A stretch of DNA of 64,000 bases from Streptomyces collinus (GCF_031348265.1 NZ_CP133771.1:8618001-8682000), one strand, 5' to 3'. Counted from the stretch's first letter, positions 9,134 through 16,888 are shown. Numbers and translations are program-made. Notes: a model not told the origin generated them from the letters alone.

Positions 9134-10101
9134 GCGGTGGTCCGCCGCGGCACCAGCGTGGGTGACAGCTTGATCTGCACCGGGGACTTCAGGCGGTCGG
9201 CGATCCGCTCCACGAGGAGGCGCGCGGCGTTGGCGCCGATCTCGTGGCCCGACTGGTCGACGCTCGTGAGGGAGATCGGGCCGAAGGAGGCGAAGGTCGT
9301 GTTGTCGTAGCCGGCCACCGAGATGTCGTCCGGCACCGACACCCCGGCTTCGGCGAAGGCCTCCAGCACCCCCATGGCAACGATGTCCGCGCCGGCGAAG
9401 ACGGCCGTGGGGCGGTTGGGCCGCGCGAGCAGCTGTCTGGCGCCCTCGTACCCGCCCTGCTGGGTGTAGCTGGTGGAGACGACGTCGATCTCCTCCGCGA
9501 GACCGTGGGCCCGCATGGCGCGCCGATAACCGTCGGCGCGCTGGGCGTTGGGCATCTCCTCGATGCGGGTCGGGTCGGTTTCGTGGTGCTCGATGTGGGC
9601 GATCCGGCGGTGTCCGAGGCCGGTGAGGTGACCGACGAGCACGGCCGCACCCGCCACGTCGTCGTCCGTCACGGTGTCGTAGACCGAGGAGTGCCCGTGG
9701 CGGCCGACCACGACGGTCGGCACGGCGGTGGCGATGTGCTCGAGACGGGCGCGCGACGACACGGGGGCGATCAGAACGATGCCGTCCATCCCACGGTCGA
9801 TCATGGCCTCGGTGACACGTGCCTCCGCCTTCTCGTCATTGCACCCGCCGGGCCCCAGGAAGACCTGGTAGTCGGTGTCCGCGAGCCGGCCGGTGATCCC
9901 GTCGAGGATCTCGGGGAAGAACGGGTTGCGGATGTCGGGCAGCATCACGCCGATGGTGTACGTCTGGCCGCGCAGGCCCCGGGCGGCCGCGAGCGGCCGG
10001 TAGCCCAGTTCGTCGATCGTCCGGCGCACCTTCGCGCGCATCTCGGGGCTGGCTCCGTAGGCGTTGCGCAGCACCTTGGAGACCGCCGTCGTCGACTCCA
10101 T
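9118..10101 (-). CDS. LacI-family transcriptional regulator with shortened HTH
   Basis: 327 aa. The periplasmic-binding-like sensor domain is complete (TYTIGVMLPDIRNPFFPEIL, then GVSVPDDISVAGYDNTTFAS near the C-terminus). The DNA-binding part keeps the recognition helix STTAVSKVLRNAYGASPEMR and the hinge region LGYRPLAAARGLRG. The usual first helix (about 10 residues of the TLxDVAxxAGVS type) is not encoded upstream: the in-frame residues before the ATG read NVPHAPGGAA, and no other frame restores it. An AACGTT palindrome (10122-10136) sits where the helix should start. The gene is divergent from a GH78 remnant, so it probably regulated rhamnoside genes. DNA binding may be impaired. Confidence 0.85.
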   Translation of the reverse strand: MESTTAVSKVLRNAYGASPEMRAKVRRTIDELGYRPLAAARGLRGQTYTIGVMLPDIRNPFFPEILDGITGRLADTDYQVFLGPGGCNDEKAEARVTEAMIDRGMDGIVLIAPVSSRARLEHIATAVPTVVVGRHGHSSVYDTVTDDDVAGAAVLVGHLTGLGHRRIAHIEHHETDPTRIEEMPNAQRADGYRRAMRAHGLAEEIDVVSTSYTQQGGYEGARQLLARPNRPTAVFAGADIVAMGVLEAFAEAGVSVPDDISVAGYDNTTFASFGPISLTSVDQSGHEIGANAARLLVERIADRLKSPVQIKLSPTLVPRRTTARPPA

Positions 10102-10121
10102 GGCGGCGCCTCCCGGTGCGT

Positions 10122-10136
10122 GGGGAACGTTGCCGG
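10122..10136. promoter_or_regulatory. AACGTT-type operator at the 5' end of the lacI-type gene
   Basis: GGGGAACGTTGCCGG resembles the other LacI-type sites here (core GAACGTT flanked by G/C runs). It lies 20 bases upstream of the annotated ATG, in the place where the first HTH helix would be encoded. Confidence 0.45.
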
Positions 10137-10290
10137 TGAGTGTACGGATCGAGCCCCGGCTCGGTAAGGCGGCGGCGTGATCGTCCCGAGCCGGCGTCGG
10201 GGATCGGACCCTGATCGTTCGTCACAGGTGCGCAGCGTGCGCGGCATCTTGACGTCATGCGGGGCTGTCTCTAGGGTCTGGCAACACCTT

Positions 10291-10308
10291 GTGGGAAACG
10301 TTACCCAC
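10291..10308. promoter_or_regulatory. Putative LacI-family operator
   Basis: GTGGGAAACGTTACCCAC is an 18-bp palindrome broken at one symmetric pair, typical of LacI/GalR operators. It lies between the lacI-type gene and the GH78 remnant. Confidence 0.65.
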
Positions 10309-10416
10309 ACAGCGGGGCCCGGGGCATCCGACCTCGGTCCCCGACCACATCCCCAGACGCGGAACCCGCCCGGCGGCCGTACGGCGCCGAGCAGACCGAA
10401 CTCGATCGCGCCAGAG

Positions 10417-10432
10417 CTTGAAACGTTTCAAG
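10417..10432. promoter_or_regulatory. Perfect palindrome CTTGAAACGTTTCAAG, putative LacI-family operator
   Basis: A perfect 16-bp palindrome with an AACGTT centre. The truncated GH78 frame begins only a few bases after it, so the normal spacer, RBS and N-terminal coding region have been lost. Confidence 0.65.
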
Positions 10433-10436
10433 GCGT

Positions 10437-11193
10437 GACGCCGACGCGTCCGAGTACCGCAGCCTCGCCGCCACCGTCAGGGACGTCCTTAACGACGCCT
10501 TCTATAACCCGGGGCTCGGCCGGTACACCGCCGTCGGCAGCCGGGGTGGTACCGGGGCGACGCAGGCCGCCCAGGCGCTCGCGCTGGACGAGGGCCTGGT
10601 TCCCGAGGGGCAACGCGGGAGGGTCCTGGACGCGCTGGTCGAACTCGTCCACGCCCACCGGCCGTTCGGGGGCGGCCCCCACTTCAGCGGGGGCACCATC
10701 GGCCTTGCCCCCATCGTCAGGGCCCTGCACGCGGGCGGCCGCGACGACGTCCTCTGGGACGTCCTCCAGGAGGACACCCGCCCCGGCTACGGCTACTTCA
10801 TGGCCCCGACCACGGCCAATCCCCACGGCTTGACGACCGTCCCCGAACAGTGGGACATGGGCAATTCCAAGAACCACATGATCCTGCTGCAGATAGAGGA
10901 ATGGTTCCACAGCGGTCTGGTCGGCATCCGCCAGGCACCGGGCAAGGCCGGTTACCGCGAGCTGGTGATCGACCCCCGTCCGGTCGGCGGGCTCACCCGT
11001 GCCGAGGGCAGCTACCACACCCCCGTACGGCGTGGTGTCCGCCCGGTGGGTCCGCGAGAAGGGCCGGTTCCGGCTCGACGTCGGGCTCCCGCCCAACACC
11101 ACGGCACAGGTCCGGGTACCCACCGCCGGACGCACCCAAGTGACCGGGGACGGCGCCGTGTTCCAGGGCATACGGGGCGACCGTGCCACCTAG
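10437..11193 (+). pseudogene. Second GH78 alpha-L-rhamnosidase, C-terminal remnant with frameshift
   Basis: The frame opens right after the palindrome at 10417-10432 with DADASEYRSLAATVRDVL and lacks any start codon. It contains the end of the (alpha/alpha)6 barrel, GGTGATQAAQALALDEGLVP, FSGGTIGLAPIVRAL and QWDMGNSKNHMILLQIEEWF, followed by the C-terminal beta domain. At about 11019-11024 a run of five C shifts the frame: GSYHTP must continue as YGVVSARWVREKGRFRLDVG in another frame, ending at TAG 11191-11193. One extra C explains this. The catalytic acidic region of the barrel is largely missing, so it is non-functional. It differs from the discoidin-bearing remnant at 3.5 kb. Confidence 0.82.
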
Positions 11194-11250
11194 GGCGTGG
11201 CCTCGGGGCGGCACGGATTCGTCGGCTACGACGGCGAAGGCCGATGATGC

Positions 11251-11285
11251 GGGGGACGTGCTGTCCGCCGGACAGCACGTCCCCC
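11251..11285. terminator. Bidirectional hairpin terminator
   Basis: A perfect 16-bp stem (GGGGGACGTGCTGTCC at 11251-11266 and its complement at 11270-11285) with a 3-base loop, between the GH78 remnant (plus) and the protease gene (minus). No U-tract is obvious, as is common in Streptomyces. Confidence 0.75.
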
Positions 11286-11306
11286 GCACGGTGTGCCGCT
11301 CAGTGG

Positions 11307-12458
11307 TCAGGCGGTGTGCAGCCGAAGCCCGTACCTGTTGAGGATCTCGTTGACGGGCTGGTGCCAGGTCTCGCCGCCGCTGCTGCAGTTGCCCCAGCCG
11401 CCGGAGGTGACCCCCTGGGCCTGGTCGCCGCTGATGAAGGAGCCGCCGGAGTCACCGGGTTGGGCGCAGACGCTGGTCTTGGTCATCTGGTGGACGGCAC
11501 CCTGGCTGTAGTTCACCGTCTCGTTCTTCGCCAGGACGGTGCCGCAGTGCCAGTGGGTGGTGGAGCCCGAACGGCAGACGGAGGCTCCCACCGGGGCCTC
11601 GGCGGAGCCGCGGACGAGCCGGTCGGGAACGGTGCCCCAGCCGAGCACCACCGGTACGGTCCACCAGCCGCTGCCCACGTTCACCCACGCGTAGTCGTTG
11701 CCAGGGAACGACGACCCCTGGAAGTTGCCGATGTAGGACCGGTCCCAGCCGTACACGGCCGCGCTCGGCGAGCCGCAGTGCCCGGCGGTGACGAAGCCGC
11801 CGTGCACGGAGAAGCCAATGGAGCAGCGGACGTTGCCGGTGTAGTAGGGGTCACCGCCCACGGTGCCGGCGGCGAAGGTACGCGGCGCGGCGGGAGTCTG
11901 CCGCACCGCCACGGGACCCGCCTCACGGGCCCGGGCCAGAAAGGCCCGGACATCGTTGTCGTCCCGGTTCCCGGCGACGACGTTGACGACGACCTTGTTG
12001 GCCTGCGGATCCACGTGCCAACTGCCCACGCCGGCAGGCGCGGACAGCGCGTCGATCCTCTTCATGGCCGCGTCGAGCTGCCGCGCGTCGTACCGCACGA
12101 GGCGTACGGCCGCTCCGGTCGCGCGTACGGCCTCGGCCCGCGCGGCCCGTGTGACGGCGACAGTGAGTTCGCCGCGGCCGGCGTCGAACCACGAGCCGCC
12201 GTAGGAAGAACCGGCGGCGCTGCGGGCCTCGCGTTCGACGGCTGCCGCGGCTTTCTCGGCGGCCAGGCGTGCCTCGGCCTCGTCCCGGGTCAGCCCCAAG
12301 TCGCGCTGCATCGCGGACAGGAGAGCGGGGGAGGCGGGTGCTTGGGTGGAGCGTGCGGGAGTGTCCGCCGCCGAAGCGGGCAGGGCGCCCGCGGCGGTCC
12401 AGGTGCCGAGCAGGAGGAGCGCGGACAGTGCGGTACGCAGAGCTGTGGTGCGTCTCAA
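11307..12458 (-). CDS. Secreted S1-family serine protease (streptogrisin / alpha-lytic type) with propeptide
   Basis: 383 aa from a TTG at 12458, preceded by AAGGGGC. The longer upstream frame lacks signal-peptide logic, so I chose this start: RRTTALRTALSALLLLG, with cleavage likely after ALPASA. A propeptide of the alpha-lytic protease type follows (DLGLTRDEAEARLAAEK, VDPQANKVVVNV). The mature chymotrypsin-fold domain starts at about TFAAGTVGGDPY, with His in FVTAGHCGSP, Asp in GNDYAWVNVG and the nucleophile in CAQPGDSGGSFISG. Paired cysteines (CSIG...GHC, CRSG...HCG, CAQPG...NCSS) fit the family disulfides. It is exported and digests extracellular protein; the propeptide acts as a folding chaperone. 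It stands alone, with a strong terminator downstream. Confidence 0.93.
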   Translation of the reverse strand: MRRTTALRTALSALLLLGTWTAAGALPASAADTPARSTQAPASPALLSAMQRDLGLTRDEAEARLAAEKAAAAVEREARSAAGSSYGGSWFDAGRGELTVAVTRAARAEAVRATGAAVRLVRYDARQLDAAMKRIDALSAPAGVGSWHVDPQANKVVVNVVAGNRDDNDVRAFLARAREAGPVAVRQTPAAPRTFAAGTVGGDPYYTGNVRCSIGFSVHGGFVTAGHCGSPSAAVYGWDRSYIGNFQGSSFPGNDYAWVNVGSGWWTVPVVLGWGTVPDRLVRGSAEAPVGASVCRSGSTTHWHCGTVLAKNETVNYSQGAVHQMTKTSVCAQPGDSGGSFISGDQAQGVTSGGWGNCSSGGETWHQPVNEILNRYGLRLHTA

Positions 12459-12754
12459 GGGATGCCCCTTCGTTGTTCCAGCAGAGTGGGGTGGAACAGC
12501 AGAGCCTGAGAGCGCTCTCGTGGTGCGCGCGGCAGAGCCTAACCACCGATCGCGGAAAGGTCTATGCCATGTTTTCGGTCGTTCGGGAAGCCGATCGTGC
12601 GTGTCGACTCGGAAGCTGCATACACATACGGGTGGGACGGCTGCATCCTCCTTAGTGAGGGACGGCACCCGGGTGAAGTTCTTATGTGCATACACTTTCA
12701 GCGTATGCTTCCGGTGAGGTAGGCCGACAACCCTGACGCGGCGGTGAAGAACCC
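12459..12754. other. Intergenic region with repeated TGCATACAC motif
   Basis: About 300 bases between the protease and a small ORF. It contains TGCATACAC at 12617-12625 and again at 12687-12695, the latter as part of an inverted repeat. No gene is supported. Confidence 0.45.
12688..12708. promoter_or_regulatory. Inverted repeat GCATAC-N9-GTATGC
   Basis: Perfect 6-bp arms with a 9-base spacer, 47 bases before the small ORF at 12755. The half-site also occurs at 12617 and just before the GntR gene (13988), which suggests a common regulator, perhaps that GntR protein. This is inference from motif sharing. Confidence 0.5.
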
Positions 12755-13060
12755 ATGCCCGCCGACTATGCGTGCCAGCACGCGGCCGAACGTGCCGCAG
12801 AAAGCGCCGACTTGCTGCGTGTCTTCCTTCGGTCCGGCCGGCCGGGCGAGGGAGGGGCGGCGGTGGGCTTCGACGACTGGCCGATGGGCGCATCGGCCCT
12901 GCTCGTCATCCTCTCCGGTCTCCGGGCCGGCACCCCTGGCGAGTTGGCGCAGTGGCACGCCCGCATCGGCGACCGGGTCCGCGAAGCCGTCGGACCGTAC
13001 GTTCCCGGGGCGGACGGAGAGCACGCACCGAACAGCATGAGGCCATGCCGGTGTGCGTGA
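12755..13060 (+). CDS. Small hypothetical protein
   Basis: 101 aa, starting MPADYACQHAAERAAESADL. I do not recognise the family. Codon use is Streptomyces-like in this frame (third positions mostly G/C), and GAAGAA lies just upstream of the ATG. The protein has an N-terminal helical segment, a central GFDDWPMGASALLVILSGLR that may pack as one hydrophobic helix, and a basic, Cys-containing tail (MRPCRCA). A GCATAC-N9-GTATGC palindrome precedes it. It could be a real small gene; overlapping frames on both strands are also open, so I am only moderately sure. Confidence 0.5.
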   Translation: MPADYACQHAAERAAESADLLRVFLRSGRPGEGGAAVGFDDWPMGASALLVILSGLRAGTPGELAQWHARIGDRVREAVGPYVPGADGEHAPNSMRPCRCA

Positions 13061-13206
13061 AGTGTCCAAGCCCCGCTCGCCACTGTGACGTTGCATGCCG
13101 ACGTTCAACGGGCGACTCCGCCTGAACAGCGAAAACCAACTGGCAGTCAGGTCGAGCTGCTTCACCGCATCGCGCACTGGGCATGCAGTCACGACCAAGT
13201 CTCAGT

Positions 13207-13241
13207 CTTGACAAAGTCTAAAGTGGAGTCTACTTTTCAAG
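13207..13241 (+). promoter_or_regulatory. Promoter with overlapping inverted repeat upstream of the DUF2180 gene
   Basis: TTGACA (13208-13213), a 17-base spacer, then TACTTT (13231-13236) is a near-consensus vegetative promoter. It is embedded in an imperfect inverted repeat, CTTGACAAAGT / ACTTTTCAAG, so a repressor bound there would block RNA polymerase. The AT-rich symmetric layout resembles Fur-type boxes, but that is a guess. Confidence 0.6.
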
Positions 13242-13328
13242 TCCTTGAGTGGGTGTGCGTGGCCTGGGTGGGTTTATTCATTTTTGGTTGGCCTCCACAT
13301 CCGGCCCCTGCTGAGATCGGAGTTGGAC

Positions 13329-13538
13329 ATGAGGTGCTACGACTGCCTCCAGGAGGCGCGCAGCGACACCACGGGCATCGGTGTGTGTTCGCGCTGCGGC
13401 TTGGCCGCCTGCGAGAACCACGCCCGCGTACGTCAGGCACAGGTCGCCCGCCAGGTCGGCATGGGTGCTTCGTACGGCCGTATCCCGGCACGCAGGGTGG
13501 TGTGCCACACCTGCGACATGGCCGAGACGGCGCACTGA
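13329..13538 (+). CDS. DUF2180-type small zinc-ribbon protein
   Basis: 69 aa from the ATG at 13329 (a GTTGGAC-like leader precedes it; the longer upstream frame starts in the promoter area). The cysteine layout is striking: MRCYDCLQEA, then GVCSRCGLAACENH, then VVCHTCDMAE. That gives several Cys pairs and a His able to bind zinc, as in the actinobacterial DUF2180 family. The role of these proteins is not established; they are small, soluble and probably bind metal or nucleic acid. A strong promoter with an overlapping palindrome lies about 90 bases upstream and a long hairpin terminator follows, so it is a single-gene transcript. Confidence 0.75.
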   Translation: MRCYDCLQEARSDTTGIGVCSRCGLAACENHARVRQAQVARQVGMGASYGRIPARRVVCHTCDMAETAH

Positions 13539-14013
13539 CCGCACAGCGCGCTTGTCGCGCCCGCATCACCGGTCGCCGAATGCGCGTTGTCCGTCCGAGA
13601 AGGCGTTCTCGGCCTGCTCGGACGTCGTTCCTGATCACTGGCGCACCGGGCCGTCGCCACTGCTGAGGCCACGGCCCGGTGCGCCATGCTGGAGGCACGA
13701 CCGCGGACGAGCGGATGCTGTAGGGGTCGGGCTCGTTCCAGCTCGGCGGCAGCCGCCTCAAGAGATCAGGCCTTCCGCAGGGCGCTGAAGAGGCCGGCGT
13801 TCCTCCCGTTCGGCGTGGGACAGGGCATCGCCCTCGTCCTGGAGCGATGAGCGCCAGGGCCCATGGCACGGCCAGGCGCCAGGCTCACCGGCTCCTACAG
13901 GTGGATACAGTCATTCCCCGTCCGAAGCGGGCCGATGACAGACACATCAGCTCTCACCCTGGAGTTGCCGGGCGTCTCTGCATCGGCTGCATACACCTGG
14001 GTAGACTCCCGGC
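13539..14013. other. Intergenic region upstream of the GntR gene
   Basis: About 475 bases. It holds a hairpin at 13639-13686 and a TGCATACAC half-site at 13988-13996, some 18 bases before the GntR start. A short plus frame ending at about 13850 (RALKRPAFLPFGVGQ) might be debris of an unknown gene, but I cannot assign it. Confidence 0.4.
13639..13686 (+). terminator. Hairpin terminator after the DUF2180 gene
   Basis: Perfect 16-bp arms, TGGCGCACCGGGCCGT (13639-13654) and its complement (13671-13686), around a 16-base loop, 100 bases after the DUF2180 stop. Confidence 0.7.
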
Positions 14014-14814
14014 GTGAGCAGGAGCAGAAGCGAGTCCCCTCAGGAACAGCGGCCGGCCGGCGACGAGACCGAGGCGCAGGCCGGGGCGCCGTCGGGTGAG
14101 GGCCCCGCGGCCGCCGCGGGCGGGCGCCGCCTGGCTCTCGACGTCCATGGACGGCTGCGCGCCATGATCCTCAACGGCGAGTTGCCTCCGGGATCGGTGC
14201 TGCTCCAGGCCGAGATGGCACGCAAGCTGGGTGTCAGCCGCACACCCATGCGCGAGGCGTTCCGGCTGCTCCAGGAAGAAGGGCTCATCGACGCGCGCCC
14301 CGACCAGCGCGCCCGGGTGCGGTCGGTGGACCCCGAGGACCTGGACGCCGTCTACGGGGCCCGCATCATGCTCGAAACGCTCGCGGTGAGCATGACGGCC
14401 AAGTCGTTCACGGCCGAGGACATCGAGCGCATGAGCGACGCCCTGAAGCGGATGCGGGGCCTGACGGTCGACGACCAGCCGGAGGAGTGGCACGCGGCCC
14501 ACCACGAGTTCCACAGCATCGCCACCCAGGCCGTCGAGCCTCACCTGCAGCGCATGATCGCCTCGCTCGGCGAACACAGCGAGCGCTACATCCGCCTGGC
14601 TCAGCTGGGCGCGCCCGCCTCATGGAGCAAGGCGTACGCGGAGCACGAGGCACTCCTCGATGCACTGCGGAGCAGCGATCCGGCCGAAGCCGCACGCGTG
14701 GTCGCCCGTCATCTGGCGCGCACGGCTCTGAGTGTGCTGGCGGACATCGCCCCCGAACACGAACCCGCGGCCACCCGCACCGCCCTGGCCATCGCGGGCA
14801 ACGGCGGGCAGTGA
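14014..14814 (+). CDS. GntR-family regulator, FadR/FCD subfamily
   Basis: 266 aa from GTG 14014. After a disordered acidic N-terminus, the winged helix runs from LALDVHGRLRAMILNGELPP through LGVSRTPMREAFRLLQEEGL. The C-terminal FCD domain is all-helical, with the metal-binding-type residues spread over EWHAAHHEFHSIATQ, EHSERYIRL and YAEHEALLDALRSSDPAEAA. Such regulators bind carboxylic acids and usually repress neighbouring catabolic genes. The motif TGCATACAC lies just upstream and recurs in the region before the small ORF at 12755. Downstream, transcription converges with the IclR gene. The subfamily is sure; the ligand is unknown. Confidence 0.92.
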   Translation: MSRSRSESPQEQRPAGDETEAQAGAPSGEGPAAAAGGRRLALDVHGRLRAMILNGELPPGSVLLQAEMARKLGVSRTPMREAFRLLQEEGLIDARPDQRARVRSVDPEDLDAVYGARIMLETLAVSMTAKSFTAEDIERMSDALKRMRGLTVDDQPEEWHAAHHEFHSIATQAVEPHLQRMIASLGEHSERYIRLAQLGAPASWSKAYAEHEALLDALRSSDPAEAARVVARHLARTALSVLADIAPEHEPAATRTALAIAGNGGQ

Positions 14815-14939
14815 CGCCAGGCGGCGGCCGCAGGGCACCCCATCGACCCGGCGGGCCCTGAAGCATCCAGCCACCCGTCCCACCGTGGGCGGTGGCTACG
14901 CCGTAGTCATGAGGCCCCCGCCCCGTCGCCCTGTGACGG

Positions 14940-15698
14940 TCACAGTTGATGGCCGATGTCCCGCGCCGCCGGCAGCAGCGGAGAGGCCAGCCGGTTCAGC
15001 CGGCCCTTCGGGTAGCGGGCGGACGGTGCAGCCACGGCGACGGCGGCCACGGCCCTACTCGTGCGATCGCGGACGCACGCACCGACCGCGTTCACACCCC
15101 GCTCGCTCTCCTGGAGGTTGAGGGCCCAGCCGGCGCGGCGGACCGTCGTCAGCTCGGCCACCAGACGCTGGACGTCCTCCGGCGCTTTGGATTTTCCCCC
15201 GGGGAGTCCGTTCGGGTAGAGCATCCGGAGTCGCTCCGGCGGCAGCTCGGCGAGCAGCGCCTTGCCGCCCGAGGTCACGTGGGCGGGCAGGAGCGCGCCC
15301 GTGCGATGGGTCACGCGCAGCGCCTGCGGGCCTTCCACTCCGTCCAGGAACCGGGTGGCGTTGCCCTCCAGCACCGTCAGGTGAGTGGTCTCGCGGACGA
15401 TGTCCGCCAGGCGTTGCAGATGGGGGCGGGCGAGGGTGATCAGGTCCGGCGGCGGGGCGGCCCGACTGCCTCTGATCGCCCGCAGGGCAGGTCCCGGCCG
15501 GTAGACCTTGTGGCGGTCCTGCTCCGTGAACCCCTCGAACACGAGCATCGCCAGGATGCGGTGCGCCGTCGACCGTGCGACGCCCAGCCTTGCGGCGACC
15601 TCCAGCACGCGCAGTTCGTCGTGCTCGTGCAGCAACCGCACGACGCGCAGCGCGTTGCCGGCCGCACTCACGGGATACGAAGGCTCGGGATTCTGCAC
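14940..15698 (-). CDS. IclR-family regulator next to the gentisate dioxygenase remnant
   Basis: 252 aa from a GTG at 15698, preceded by AGGAAGAG; the open frame extends further upstream but without an RBS. The N-terminal winged helix is ELRVLEVAARLGVARSTAHR. The C-terminal IclR effector domain shows LEGNATRFLDGVEGPQALRV, TSGGKALLAELPPERLRMLY and NLQESERGVNAVGACVRDRT. It is divergently transcribed from a gentisate 1,2-dioxygenase-like gene, with a palindromic site between them. This is the standard layout for an aromatic-catabolism regulator. As the target gene is broken here, the regulator may be an orphan. It is clearly distinct from the two IclR paralogues of the choline island. Confidence 0.9.
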   Translation of the reverse strand: MQNPEPSYPVSAAGNALRVVRLLHEHDELRVLEVAARLGVARSTAHRILAMLVFEGFTEQDRHKVYRPGPALRAIRGSRAAPPPDLITLARPHLQRLADIVRETTHLTVLEGNATRFLDGVEGPQALRVTHRTGALLPAHVTSGGKALLAELPPERLRMLYPNGLPGGKSKAPEDVQRLVAELTTVRRAGWALNLQESERGVNAVGACVRDRTSRAVAAVAVAAPSARYPKGRLNRLASPLLPAARDIGHQL

Positions 15699-15721
15699 AG
15701 AAGAATTCTCTTCCTCGGAGA

Positions 15722-15736
15722 TTCCACTCAGTGAAA
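15722..15736. promoter_or_regulatory. Putative IclR operator
   Basis: TTCCACTCAGTGAAA is a 7-1-7 palindrome with a single mismatch, located in the divergent region 24 bases from the IclR start. Size and position suit an autoregulatory IclR box. Confidence 0.5.
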
Positions 15737-15816
15737 CCGCGGCGTAAGGTCGACCATCGACAGGCAAACTGTACACACTTTGATCGAGCTGCTCCATGTG
15801 TGCCCTGGAGGTTGCA

Positions 15817-16690
15817 GTGACCGATGCAGCCGACGACCTGATCGAGCGGAAAATGCTCGACGATCTGTATGCAGACTTCGAGGATGCGGGTCTGATCCCC
15901 CTGTGGACTCAGCTGGACGGCCTCATGCCGGCGACACCGCAGCCGGCCGCCGTCCCGCATCTGTGGCGGTAGGAGCGGCTGCTGCCGATCGCGGAGCGCT
16001 CCGGGCGGCTGGTGCCGGTCGGGCGGGGTGGTGAGCGACGGGCCATGGCGCTGTCCAACCCGGGACTGCCCGGGCTGCCGTACGCCACTCCCACGCTCTG
16101 GGCCGCGATCCAGTACCTCGGCCCGCGCGAGGTCGCCCCCTCGCACCGGCACAGTCAGGGGGCCTTCCGGTTCGTCCTGGACGGCGAGGGCATGTGGACG
16201 AACGTCGACGGGGACGCGGTGGCGATGCGCCGCGGTGATCTGCTGCTGACACCGAGCTGGGCCTTCCACGAGCACCAGAACGTCACCGACGAGCCGATGA
16301 CCTGGATCGACGGTCTCGACATCCCCCTGGTCGCCCAACTCGACGCGGGCTTCTTCGAGTTCGGCCCGGACGAGCTGTCCACCACCGCCACGCCCGAGCG
16401 TTCACGCGCTGAGCGGCTGTGGGCCCACCCCGGACTGCGTCCGATCAGCCGGCCCGACCGGCCCAACTCCCCGCTGGCCGCCTACCGCTGGGAACACACC
16501 GACGCCGCACTCACGGCCCAGCTGGAGCTGGAGGTGGAAGGGATCGCCGGAGTGCTTGAGCCGGGCCACGCCGGAGTCCGCTTCTCGAACCCCACCACCG
16601 GCAAAGACGCCCTGGTCACGATCCGCACCGAGATGCGCCGGCTCCGGGCGGGAACGAGGACCACTCCGCTGCGCTCGGTCGGCTCGGCGG
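15817..16690 (+). pseudogene. Gentisate 1,2-dioxygenase-like cupin, nonsense mutation and lost C-terminus
   Basis: Starts GTG 15817 after CTGGAGG. The first 51 codons (ending AVPHLWR) are followed in frame by TAG at 15970-15972 and then by the rest of the protein (ERLLPIAERSGRLVPVGRGG). Relatives have Trp at this place, so a TGG to TAG change is likely. The N-terminal cupin is otherwise well kept: LGPREVAPSHRHSQGAFRFV has the iron-binding His pair, and WTNVDGDAVAMRRGDLLLTP the second cupin motif. Homology fails at about 16690, just as the C-terminal cupin begins, so the last quarter is missing. The intact enzyme opens the gentisate ring to maleylpyruvate. Inactive here. Confidence 0.8.
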
Positions 16691-16774
16691 CGGTGTGGTG
16701 CCGGCCGACGCCGTGGCGGACTCGCAGCCGGCGAGCTGAGCATCCGCCGGGTCGGTCCGGTACCGGTCGACCCC

Positions 16775-16842
16775 TTGACCCCCGGTGTCCTCCTCCCCGA
16801 TGCTCAGTTGCGTATAGCGGTGCGTGTATCTGATGAGGCAAC
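16775..16842 (+). promoter_or_regulatory. mscR promoter and IclR-type operator
   Basis: TTGACC (16775-16780), an 18-base spacer and GATGCT (16799-16804) form a likely promoter. GTTGCGTAT starts at 16807 and a second arm, ATGAGGCAAC, ends at 16842. The half-sites match the GTTGC-N7-GCAAC element seen throughout the choline island. Confidence 0.65.
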
Positions 16843-16888
16843 TCACGAAGCAGCGCACCCGCGGACTTTCCCGTCTGAGGAGCAGCTC

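Larger units (their letters stand above)
10102..10436. other. Divergent intergenic region between lacI-type gene and GH78 remnant
   Basis: About 335 bases with no gene but three AACGTT-centred palindromes (10122-10136, 10291-10308, 10417-10432). It is the presumed control region of the former rhamnoside operon. Confidence 0.6.

Noticed and set aside
10800-12509. 569-codon plus frame joining GH78 sequence to the region opposite the protease
   Set aside because: Past the frameshift near 11022 it is out of frame with GH78 and then runs antisense to the protease gene.
11307-12893. Longer 528-codon version of the S1 protease
   Set aside because: The extra N-terminus lacks a signal peptide and RBS; the TTG at 12458 gives a proper signal sequence directly after AAGGGGC.
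15970-15972. In-frame TAG as programmed readthrough or recoding
   Set aside because: The C-terminal part of the same gene is also missing and no recoding signal is seen, so a nonsense mutation is simpler.
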